64,000 bases of DNA from Macrostomum hystrix (taxonomy: Eukaryota > Platyhelminthes > Macrostomidae): contig CATNEN010000025.1 in the NCBI GenBank assembly GCA_950097015.1, forward strand, positions 496,001-560,000, given 5' to 3'. Made by a program: the position numbers and the translations under genes. The stretch's first letter is position 1, and each line of letters opens with the position of its first letter. Under the pieces are notes generated by a model. It was given only the letters and a program-made list of their open reading frames with translations, was not told where the DNA came from and made no database searches. Positions 35,594 through 46,500 of this stretch are shown here, one piece after another.

Positions 35594-36400
35594 CTACAGA
35601 GTTAATTCAAATTCAATCAAAGTATTTTCATTATGACTGCTCATTGTGCGCAACAAAGGTCTCCTGCCTGGACACCGTCCAGCTGCGCCGATTCCCTGCT
35701 GCATAAGTATGAGTTGCTGTCGCTGCCTGTGTCTGTGCTGCAGTCGCCTACGTCGCAATCGTTGTCGCCGGAGCTTCGCCAGATTGTACTGTCCATCGTA
35801 AGCACTCGCTCGAGAGTACTTATAGTAGCACGTCCAGCTTAAAGCCGAGTGACCCAACAGAAGCAGCGCAGAGGCGGCGCCAACGCCGAGAGCCGCCTGT
35901 CCGGTGGCGCCTCCACATTCGGTCAACAGGCGCTCAGCCAGCTGTCGATCTCCTGCCAGCAGGACGCCAGCGTTGGCAGCCACCAGAGCGCAGAATGTAG
36001 CCAGCACCGCAGCCACAGCATGTCCGAGGCGAGCCCGCCTGTTAGCTACCGTGGCGATCAAGCCTGCCAAGCCAGCAGACAAAGGCAGGCAGGCGACAGA
36101 GATCGTCAGTGCGAGCCCGGCGGCAGACATCAGAGGCTGCAGGCAGTAGGAATTACCGGCCAAATGTTGCTGCAGGCGGGGCAGCAGGGCGATTAGCAGG
36201 CCTACCGTCGCGAGGCAAGCATTCCCGAAGAGACAGACCCCGCGCACGAGGCAGCCTCGCTTGCTTCCATCATCACCGTCGACTCCGGCAGCGATGCCAC
36301 CGTCTCCGCTAATGTCCTCGTCAAGGTAGCAAATGCTACTGGCACCGTCATCGGCGAAGTCGTCTAGGTAACCGCTGTCTCGATGCAGTGACGGTCGCAT
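35594..36400 (-). CDS. Four-transmembrane protein of unknown family
   Basis: Single minus-strand exon, 268 codons from the first in-frame ATG (36398-36400) to TAG; an in-frame TAG lies further upstream. An acidic N-terminal region of about 48 residues (DDFADDGASSICYLDEDISG) is followed by four hydrophobic segments: about 50-74, 88-118, 126-149 and 163-184. An Arg-rich segment (RRQRLRRRRLQHRHRQ) and a short tail follow. The layout, with N and C termini presumably cytosolic, resembles claudin- or tetraspan-type proteins in general, but the claudin W-GLW-C-C motif and the tetraspanin CCG motif are absent. No function is assigned. No intron is needed. Confidence 0.55.
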   Translation of the reverse strand: MRPSLHRDSGYLDDFADDGASSICYLDEDISGDGGIAAGVDGDDGSKRGCLVRGVCLFGNACLATVGLLIALLPRLQQHLAGNSYCLQPLMSAAGLALTISVACLPLSAGLAGLIATVANRRARLGHAVAAVLATFCALVAANAGVLLAGDRQLAERLLTECGGATGQAALGVGAASALLLLGHSALSWTCYYKYSRASAYDGQYNLAKLRRQRLRRRRLQHRHRQRQQLILMQQGIGAAGRCPGRRPLLRTMSSHNENTLIEFELTL

Positions 36401-37055
36401 GTTCTTTATGGAGCCCCAGTAGCAACTCTTGTTATAATCGTTTGCCGTCGGCTCCAAGGCGAACTACTTACGAACGTGACTCCCGTGAGCAATTATCACG
36501 ACTGAAAATTGATTATCTGCGATTGTCCACTGGAATAGAGAAAGTGAATTATTACATACATGCAGCAGTGCCATCAGCCAGACCTGTTTTACAGACAGCG
36601 CACAATTATCTATGCGTAAACATCCGTTCATGTACAGTCGGCAAGGCTGCACTGTTGCGAACCATTCTCACTTATAACTCTCTCCAATTATTTGTCTTTC
36701 AAGACTATAGCATGCAGCTTATATTTTCCTGTCAGCTTGATTAACCATACAAATAAATAGTAGCCAAATTTGGCAGCAAGTTATCTGGGTGCAAAATGAT
36801 TATCTCAGTTGTGCAATAAAACTATATCAGATTTATAGTGGACATTGTGTTTATGGATATGGGCTGTGGTATGGGCTGACAGTCTGGCTTACGGTGCTTC
36901 AATGTATCAAGGGAAATGTTTTGGCTTAAAAATGTTTGTTGCGGTAAATCTGAGTGTCACTGCGGCACTGTGGGCAGCCAGGGTTGAGCAGCAATGGCAA
37001 TTCTGGTATTCGGTTGGCATGAGTTGGTATTTCGGAGCATAATTTCGGAGCAATT
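36401..37055. other. Gap upstream of the four-TM gene
   Basis: No feature supported. The minus strand has a donor-like CACGTTC/GTAAGT near 36470, so an upstream untranslated exon for the four-TM gene is conceivable. Confidence 0.3.
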
Positions 37056-39112
37056 ATGACAAAGCGGGTGATTGTGGCAAAGCGTGTGATTGTGGCAAAG
37101 CGGGTGACTTTGGCAAAGCGGGTGATTGTGGCAAAGCGTGTGATTGTGGAAAAGCGGGTGATTGTGGCAAAGCGTGTGACTTTGGCAAAGCGGGTGATTG
37201 TGGCAAAGCGGGTGATTGTGGCAAAGCGGGTGATTGTGCCAAAGCGTGTGAATTTGGCAAAGCGTGTGACTTTGGCAAAGCGGGTGATTGTGGCAAAGCG
37301 TGTGATTGTGGAAAAGCGGGTGATTGTGGAAAAGCGGGTGATTGTGGAAAAGCGGGTGATTGTGGAAAAGCGGGTGATTGTGGCAAAGCGGGTGATTGTG
37401 GCAAAGCGTGTGAATTTGGCAAAGCAGGTGATTGTGGCAAAGCGTGTGACTTTGGCAAAGCGGGTGATTGTGGCAAAGCGTGTGACTTTGGCAAAGCGGG
37501 TGATTGTGGCAAAGCGTGTGATTGTGGAAAAGCGGGTGATTGTGGAAAAGCGGGTGATTGTGGAAAAGCGGGTGATTGTGGAAAAGCGGGTGATTGTGGC
37601 AAAGCGGGTGATTGTGGCAAAGCGTGTGAATTTGGCAAAGCAGGTGATTGTGGCAAAGCGTGTGAATTTGGCAAAGCAGGTGATTGTGGCAAAGCGTGTG
37701 ACTTTGGCAAAGCGGGTGATTGTGGCAAAGCGTGTGATTGTGGAAAAGCGGGTGATTGTGGAAAAGCGGGTGATTGTGGAAAAGCGGGTGATTGTGGAAA
37801 AGCGGGTGATTGTGGCAAAGCGGGTGATTGTGGCAAAGCGTGTGAATTTGGCAAAGCAGGTGATTGTGGCAAAGCGTGTGACTTTGGCAAAGCGGGTGAT
37901 TGTGGCAAAGCGTGTGACTTTGGCAAAGCGGGTGATTGTGGCAAAGCGTGTGATTGTGGAAAAGCGGGTGATTGTGGAAAAGCGGGTGATTGTGGAAAAG
38001 CGGGTGATTGTGGAAAAGCGGGTGATTGTGGCAAAGCGGGTGATTGTGGCAAAGCGTGTGAATTTGGCAAAGCAGGTGATTGTGGCAAAGCGTGTGAATT
38101 TGGCAAAGCAGGTGATTGTGGCAAAGCGTGTGACTTTGGCAAAGCGGGTGATTGTGGCAAAGCGGGTGATTGTGGCAAAGCGGGTGATTGTGGCAAAGCG
38201 GGTGATTGTGGCAAAGCGGGTGATTGTGGCAAAGCGGGTTATTGTGGCAAAGCGGGTGATTGTGGCAAAGCGGGTGATTGTGGCAAAGCGGGTGATTGTG
38301 GCAAAGCGGGTGATTGTGGCAAAGCGGGTTATTGTGGCAAAGCGGGTGATTGTGGCAAAGCGGGTGATTGTGGCAAAGCGGGTGATTGTGGCAAAGCGGG
38401 TGATTGTGGCAAAGCGGGTGATTGTGGCAAAGCGGGTGATTGTGGCAAAGCGGGTGATTGTGGCAAAGCGGGTGATTGTGGCAAAGCGGGTTATTGTGGC
38501 AAAACGGGTGATTGTGGCAAAGCGTGTGACTTTGGCAAAGCGGGTGATTGTGGCAAAGCGTGTGATTGTGGAAAAGCGGGTGATTGTGGAAAAGCGGGTG
38601 ATTGTGGAAAAGCGGGTGATTGTGGAAAAGCGGGTGATTGTGGCAAAGCGGGTGATTGTGGCAAAGCGTGTGAATTTGGCAAAGCAGGTGATTGTGGCAA
38701 AGCGTGTGAATTTGGCAAAGCAGGTGATTGTGGCAAAGCGTGTGACTTTGGCAAAGCGGGTGATTGTGGCAAAGCGGGTGATTGTGGCAAAGCGGGTGAT
38801 TGTGGCAAAGCGGGTGATTGTGGCAAAGCGGGTGATTGTGGCAAAGCGGGTTATTGTGGCAAAGCGGGTGATTGTGGCAAAGCGGGTGATTGTGGCAAAG
38901 CGGGTGATTGTGGCAAAGCGGGTGATTGTGGCAAAGCGGGTTATTGTGGCAAAGCGGGTGATTGTGGCAAAGCGGGTGATTGTGGCAAAGCGGGTGATTG
39001 TGGCAAAGCGGGTGATTGTGGCAAAGCGGGTGATTGTGGCAAAGCGGGTGATTGTGGCAAAGCGGGTGATTGTGGCAAAGCGGGTTATTGTGGCAAAACG
39101 GGTGAGTCTTCA
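37056..39112. repeat. 18-bp minisatellite with 216-bp higher-order repeat
   Basis: About 114 copies of TGATTGTGGCAAAGCGGG with variants (GCGTG, GGAAAAG, GACTTTGG, GAATTTGG, GCAGG). A marker order recurs every 216 bp (12 units), for example GCGTGTGATTGTGGAAAAG starting at 37298, 37514, 37730 and 37946, and again at 38558 (34 units later). No unit changes length, so very long ORFs stay open on both strands (VIVAKR on plus, HNHPLC on minus). These are treated as repeat artefacts. Confidence 0.95.
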
Positions 39113-39798
39113 AGACCCAAGACTCAAGCCTACTTGACATAAAGAGAGCATTGGTCGCATATTATTTCTAGTTGTGCCTATTGTTTCGGATGATTCCTTT
39201 GGCGGGCCGCGTGCTCAACAGATGATTCTACATCACCTGCATGGACTGGCTGTGAGGCGGTGTTTTCACAGAGAGATCACGGACCTGCGGCAGGACTGCA
39301 TGGACGGGAGGGTTGGAAATTTAATCCAGTCGGAAGCCCAGTGGGCGGTCCCAGCAATGATACTCCTGAAGTCCTGCGAGACCTGTGTTCGAGCACTAGC
39401 CCTTTTCTCTGTAGTCACGCCGGGAGCAAAAAAACTCCCATTGAATCATCGAGGCCGAAACTTATTACAGTGGGGCTTATTTTCCCCGTGGCGACAGTGG
39501 CACAGGTCTAATTTCATCACGAAGCTCGCCAGGTATGACCGCGCCATCGAACTGGGAGAATTCGACACATGTTTAGTCAGATTTCTCAGCACCTCTCTTC
39601 GATGGGACATTGCTGGCCATTTCCTTTGCCCTGCTTGGGAGCAGTGAAGCCTCTATGAAGCTGAGAAGCCTCAAAGCGGAAGCGCCTGCTCTTCCATATG
39701 ACACATTGCCTGCGTTGCATTTTCACTTCGGATCCCACTGCACTATCTATATATAATAATAATGGCAGGAGGGCTGCAGGCAATGGCGCATTATTTGG
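39113..39798. other. Moderately GC-rich stretch with an unrecognised 157-codon ORF
   Basis: The plus strand is open 39174-39647. Its translation (for example LHGLAVRRCFHREITDLRQD) shows no known motif and no repeat. It may be a chance ORF, a decayed mobile element or an unidentified exon. Confidence 0.2.
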
Positions 39799-40037
39799 TG
39801 ACGCTAGACACTCATCCAGCTAGGAGGCAATTCTGCCCATTCCGCTGACTCCTGAGTACACACGCACACAAATACCGTACGCAGGCACACACTCACACAG
39901 GTGTGTACATCTGCCCTAAACTTAGCACCGTCAGGCAGGGCACACTCTTACTGTGCCATGGAGGTTGGCCCACAAGGGCTTAAATTTCAAGACCATAGTG
40001 CGTTAAACACGCTGCCACTCACCCTCTGAACTACCTA
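39799..40037 (-). mobile_element. SINE copy
   Basis: Reverse copy. The minus strand reads GAGGGTGAGTGGCAGCGTG (head), GGCCAACCTCCATGGCACAG, AGGGCAGATGTACACACCTG, GTGTGTGCCTGCGTACGGTA and GGAGTCAGCGGAATGGGCAG. Confidence 0.75.
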
Positions 40038-40503
40038 TGGTCGCTCATACGACTACTTATTGTATAGATTTCTCGCGAAGTGTTAAAATATGACTTTATT
40101 TATGCTATTTTACAATAAGTTTCTGTAATGCATAATAAAATTATATGCATTCGTATGTTTTGTTTGGCTTCGTAGATGAGATCTGTATGAAAATTTGTTT
40201 TGTGTATCCCTATTGGGATTTCCTGTTCCGACAGTCTGTAGAGTATTAGTTAGAAATTTTATTTTTAACATGTAAATACGCTGATAAGAAGTAAATAGAA
40301 CTTTTCCTTGGTGATCCTAGCTAGTTGTTTGGTAATGCAAATAAGTACGGCGAATCACACTCTAGAGAACGTAAATCAGCAAATGACAGCATCGTCCAAT
40401 CAGAGCACGCCTTGCAGGCTCTGGTAGCACCTCACTTTTCCCCACCCATAATGCGACGAGGTCCGCATTTTCCTCGATTCTACCGCAACGCCTGACTCCG
40501 TAG
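40038..40503. other. 5' flank of the neuropeptide receptor gene
   Basis: AT-rich then mixed sequence. A pyrimidine-biased stretch ends at TCCGTAG (40497-40503), 12 nt before the receptor ATG, and may be an acceptor. No promoter element was identified. Confidence 0.35.
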
Positions 40504-40515
40504 TAGATTCAAAGA

Positions 40516-43500
40516 ATGTTGAAACAGTCGACAGTCGAATGTCTCAGCCACCTTCAGTCGGTCTATCCGACAGACGTAGCCAGCGCCTACCTGAGATACT
40601 TCAGCTGCACCAACCAGACTGACTATGTGCGGGCTATCAAGGCCGAGCTGCGCACAATGCACCTGCAGTACCAGACTGAGCTAGCCGTGCTGCAGGTGAT
40701 CGTGTCCATCTACGCCCTGTTCATGCTGTTCGGCATGCTGGGAAATTGCCTGGTTGTGTACACCGTCTGCTGTCATAGGCGGATGCGCACTCCGCGCAAC
40801 TTGTACATCGCCAATTTGGCCGTGTCCGACTTCATCCTATGCGCCTTCACACAGCCGCTCAATCTGCTGCGTCTGTTCCAGCGCTACAGGGGCTGGGATC
40901 TGGGCCAGCCGCTCTGCAAGGTTGTCAACGCCCTCACCGGGGTCAACGCGTTTGTGTCGGCCTACGCAATCACGGCTATTGCGCTGGATCGATTGCAGGT
41001 GGGTCTGTGCGGGGGAACATTATCCAAATTGGGATTAGTGGCTCTGAAAATGGAGGTTGCGGCGGCTTTTCAAAGCGGCGATGGCGGCTCTTCAAAGGGA
41101 TTGGCGGCTCTTCAAAGGGATTGGCGGCTCTTCAAAGGGATTGGCGGCTCTTCAAAGGGATTGGCAGCTCTTCAATGGGATTGGCGGCTCTTCAATGGGA
41201 TTGGCGGCTCTTCCAAGGGGTTGGTGGCTCTTAAAAAGGTTTTGTGGCTTTTCAAAGGAGAGCGGCGGCTCTGGCGGCGCTTCAAAGGGGTGACGGCTCT
41301 TCTCGAGTGCAGGGCGGCTCTTCAAATGGCTAGTGGCTCTGAAAATGGAGCACTTTAAAAGTACTTTAAAAGTTCTGGCGGCTCTTCAAAAGGGAGTGGC
41401 GGCTTTTTAAAGAGGGTGGCGGCTCTTCAAAGGGGAGGTGGCGGCTCTTCAAAGGGGAGGTGGCGGCTCTTCAAAGGGGATGGCGGCTTTTCAAAGGAAG
41501 TTAACTGCTCTGGCGACGCTTCAAAGATGGTGGCGGCTCTTCTAGTGGGCAGGCGGCTCTTTAAGGTGAGTTTCAGCCCTTCAATCAATCCATCAAAAAC
41601 TCATGTGCCACCGGACATGTAAGGTTAAAATTTGGTTGAATTGCAACGAAATTTCGAATATTAAATTAACATGCTGCCCTTTTTATCATGCCAGTTTTTT
41701 TAACTGTCAGCAACAGCCCAACTAGACTGACTAGACTCTGTCTAGACCATACGATTATCTGGGAGGAGAAATAAAATCGATAGTATTTATTTTAGAGGTA
41801 AGACACGTACAGTTTATGAAAATATCAACTGAGCATGCTAGCCTGCTCGTGCTCCCCATTTGACGCCGGGTTAGCAACAATAGGTCTCACTGCTCAACTC
41901 AGAGAGGGCGCTAAGCAGTTGGCGGCCTTAAAAGTGCAGCTGCACCGAGCTGATTGGCATCAACGCCAGCGCGATTTATTCATTCAGTGGGTTGGGATTA
42001 AAAAAGCGAGGAACACTCGAGATGCTCAGACACAAACCACAAGCGGTTTTGTTAATTGCAGCCTTGATGTTCAAAGCACAGAATATTTCCATTTATTGTG
42101 TCTCTAGGGTCACTATGCCACTTGTTAATTCAGTCGAGTAGCTTTCTGATCCTGTTTCGAGATCTGATCAATCCATTGAGACCAATTGACTGAGTTTTAG
42201 ATCACTGGCATTTTCTGCTTCGTTTAAATATCTATTGGTTGCTAGCCATTTATTACAATACGAGTACTTGCTGCATTTAGCTAGTGTCAGCACCTGAAAC
42301 TTACGGCTGAACTGACATCCGCTGTTCAATCTGATACCCCACTGTCCTACCTGACACCCCCTGTCCTACCTGACACCCCTGTCCTACCTGACACCCCTGT
42401 CCTACCTGACACCCCTGTCCAAAAAAACACCTGTCTCTCCTACCTGACACCCCGCTGCCCTACCAGACTCCCCACTATCCTACCTAACACCTCTCTGTCC
42501 TACCTGACACCTCTCTGTCCTACCTGACACCTCTCTGTCCTACCTGACACCTCTCTGTCCTACCTGACACCTCTCTGTCCTACCTGACACCTCTCTGTCC
42601 TACCTGACACCCCGCTGCCCTACCAGACTCCCCACTATCCTACCTAACACCTCTCTGTCCTACCTGACACCTCTCTGTCCTACCTGACACCTCTCTGTCC
42701 TACCTAACACCTCCCTGCTCTACCTAATATCTCTCTGTCCTACCTAACACCTCCCTGCTCTACCTAATAACTCTCTGTCCTACCTAACACCTCCCTGCTC
42801 TACCTAATAACTCTCTGTCCTACCTAACACCTCCCTGCTATACCTAATAACTCTCTGTCCTACCTAACACCTCCCTGCTCTACCTAATAACTCTCTGTCC
42901 TACCCAACACCTCCCTGCTCTACCTAATAACTCTCTGTCCTACCTGACACCCCTGTCCTATCTAACACCTCTCTGTCCTACCTACCACCTCTCTGTCCTA
43001 CCTGACACCCCTGTCCTACCTGACACCCCTGTCCAAAAAAACACCTGTCTCTCCTATCTGACACCCCGCTGCCCTACCAGACTCCCCACTATCCTACCTA
43101 ACACCTCTCTGTCCTACCTGACACCTCCATGTCCTACCTAACATCTCCCTGCTCTACCTAATAACTCTCTGTCCTACCTGACACCTCTCTGTCCTACCTG
43201 ACACCTCTCTGTCCTACCTGACACCTCCATGTCCTACCTAACATCTCCCTGCTCTACCTAATAACTCTCTGTCCTACCTGACACCTCTCTGTCCTACCTG
43301 ACACCCCTGTCCTACCTGACACCCCTGTCCAAAAAAACACCTGTCTCTCCTACCTGACACCCCGCTGCCCTACCAGACTCCCCACTATCCTACCTAACAC
43401 CTCTCTGTCCTACCTGACACCTCCATGTCCTACCTAACACCTCCCTGCTCTACCTAATAACTCTCTGTCCTACCTAACACCTCTCTGTCCTACCTGACAC

Positions 43501-46500
43501 CTCCATGTCCTACCTAACACCTCCCTGCTCTACCTAATAACTCTCTGTCCTACCTAACACCTCTCTGTCCTACCTGACACCTCCATGTCCTACCTAACAC
43601 CTCCCTGCTCTACCTAATAACTCTCTGTCCTACCTAACACCTCTCTGTCCTACCTGACACCTCCATGTCCTATCTAACACCTCTCTGTCCTACCTAACAC
43701 CTCTCTGTCCTACCTGACACCTCTCTTTCCTACCTGACACCCCTGTCCTATCTAACACCTCTCTGTCCTACCTAACACCTCCCTGTCCTACCTAATACCT
43801 CTCTTTCCTACCTGACACCCCTGTCCTATCTATCATCTCTCTGTCCTACCTAACACCTCCCTGTCCTACCTAATACCTCTCTGTCCTACCTAACACCTCT
43901 CTGTCCTACCTGACACCTCCCTGTCCTACCTAACACCTCCCTGCTCTACCTAATACCTCTCTGTCCTACCTAACACCTCTCTGTCCTACCTGACACCTCT
44001 CTTTCCTACCTGACACCTCTCTTTCCTACCTGACACCTCTCTTTCCTACCGGACACCTCTCTCATCCAACCCGGCGCCCCACTGCCGAACGTGATACCCT
44101 ATTTCTGTTAAGACAGCCGACTAAGTCTTAACTGTGTCTCGACTTTTTCGATTGTTTGAACCAATAAACCAATTGTTTTCAAGCGAGACTTCAAGAGTTT
44201 CATAAAACCCGCGACTCCGATGACTCCAGGCTTCATTGACATCCTTATTGGCCACCCCGATGATCCGTCCCAGAAGTATTGCTTCCACTTCATTCTGGGC
44301 CTCATTGCTCACTCTCCTCAGGCCCCAGACCCCATCCAGTACTGCAACCACTTGTGAATTTATCTATGCAGCTGAGTTTAACAGCTAGGCACAAAATGCA
44401 ATCCCAACGTGAGATTGGAGTGCAACACCCAAATAGAGATTGATTACACTGGCTCATCACCCATCCTGACAACCCAGTTGCCTTGCCTTTATCCCCGCTG
44501 ATAACCTGACACCCTGACACCTTTCTAATCTGATAATCTGATACCCTGGTACCTGACGCCCTTTTATTCTGACACCCTGACACATTGACACTCTGATACC
44601 CTGATACCTAACACCATTTGATTCTGACACCCTGACACATTGACACCCTGATATCCTGACACATTGGATTCTGACACCCTGACACATTGACACCCTGATA
44701 TCCTGATACCTGACACATTGGATTCTGACACCCTGACACATTGACACCCTGATATCCTGATACCTGACACATTGGATTCTGACACCCTGACACATTGACA
44801 CTCTGATACCCTGACACATTGACACTCTGATACCCTGATACCTGACGCAATTTGATTCTGACACCCGACGCAATTTGATTCTGACACCCTGACACATTGA
44901 CACCCTGATATCCTGATACCTGACACATTGGATTCTGACACCCTGACACATTGACACCCTGATATCCTGATACCTGACACATTGGATTCTGACACCCTGA
45001 CACATTGACACCCTGATATCTGACACATTGGCACTCTGATACCCTGATACCTGACGCAATTAGATTCTGACACCCTGACACATTGACACCCTGATACCTG
45101 ACACATTGGATTCTGACACCCTGACACATTGACACCATGATATCCTGATACCTGACACATTGGATTCTGACACCCTGACACATTGACACTCTGATACCCT
45201 GACACATTGACACTCTGATACCCTGATACCTGACGCAATTTGATTCTGACACCCGACGCAATTTGATTCTGACACCCTGACACATTGACACCCTGATATC
45301 CTGATACCTGACACATTGGATTCTGACAACCTGACACATTGACACCCTGATATCCTGATACCTGACACATTGGATTCTGACACCCTGATACCCTGAGATA
45401 TTTTTATTCACTTTGACATATTGAGACTATTTTCAGTGTGATTTTCATCCACTGGCAGCTATGAAATAATTTGTTTAGCCTTGCATGATAGTCATATATT
45501 AAATTTAATTTGCATTCTCTTGACTAAAACTAATTCAATGTATTTCGCATGAATGAACAACAAATATCACGTATTATTTTCTTTTCCTAAATTTAGAAAC
45601 TTTTAGCACTAAAATTAAATGCATTAAACACAAAAATATTAAAAAGAAAAAATATTATTTACGAAATGCTGCAATATAATACCCATGAGAAGAAACGCAA
45701 GAAACCGAGTGACTATCGAGGGGTGAGTGGCAGAGCGTTTACGCGTCTGCCCCTCAGCACCAAGGTCCCTGAGTTCGATTCCGCGTTGAGGCCAAATTAA
45801 ATTGGGGCGCAGCCGCGGAGAGAAGGCTTGGGGGCTTGTCGTGCAATTTACGCCCTTGAGGGCCAACCTCCAAGGCACAGTTCGAGTGTACACTGCCTGA
45901 CGATGAGAAAGTCATGGCAGATGTACACACCTGTGTGAGCGTGTGCCTGCGTACGGTATCTGCGTGCTCAGGAGTCAGCGAAACGTGCAAAATTGCCTCC
46001 ACTCTGGCTGCAGGTCTAGTGTCATCAAATGATGTCCCATTGCCTGCAGCCCTGCTGCAATTCTTATTCTTATTAAGTGATCATCGTTCTAAAACCTTCC
46101 TCGAAATCCCACAGACTTTCTGTCACCCCTCTGCCATCGTGACACTGCCTGTCACTATAATCACGATAACTCTCCTTTATCGCGATGTCACGAAGGTCAT
46201 CCTGACACCCCTCTGCCATCCTGACACCCCACTGACATCCTGACACCCCTCTGCCATCCTGAAACCCAACTGACTTCCTGACACCCTACTAACATCCTGA
46301 CACCCTACTGACATCCTGACACCCTACTAACATCCTGAAACCCCACTGACATCCTGACACCCTACTGAATCCTAATTCAGTGTCACGCGCAAGCCTAACT
46401 TTCGTTGTCCTTTTTTCCGAAACCCGCGCAGGTGATTGCCTACCCCGGCTGGAGCAAGCAGGGAAACTGCTCAGCCATGGCCTCCATCGCCCTCCTGTGG

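Larger units (their letters stand above)
40999..46431 (+). other. Array-filled intron of the NPF/NPY-type receptor gene
   Basis: 5.4-kb intron in the DRY-region position, a common intron site in this receptor family. It contains four tandem arrays and one full-length SINE, leaving little unique sequence (mainly 41600-42300 and 45420-45700). Confidence 0.75.

Noticed and set aside
36957-39140. Histidine/cysteine-rich (HNHPLC) protein of about 700 residues, as a metal-binding protein
   Set aside because: The same array is open on the opposite strand as VIVAKR, and the repeat shows variants spread over all codon positions.
44457-45411. Minus-strand Cys-rich CQCVRVSESN ORFs
   Set aside because: By-product of the CTGACAC array inside the receptor intron on the opposite strand.
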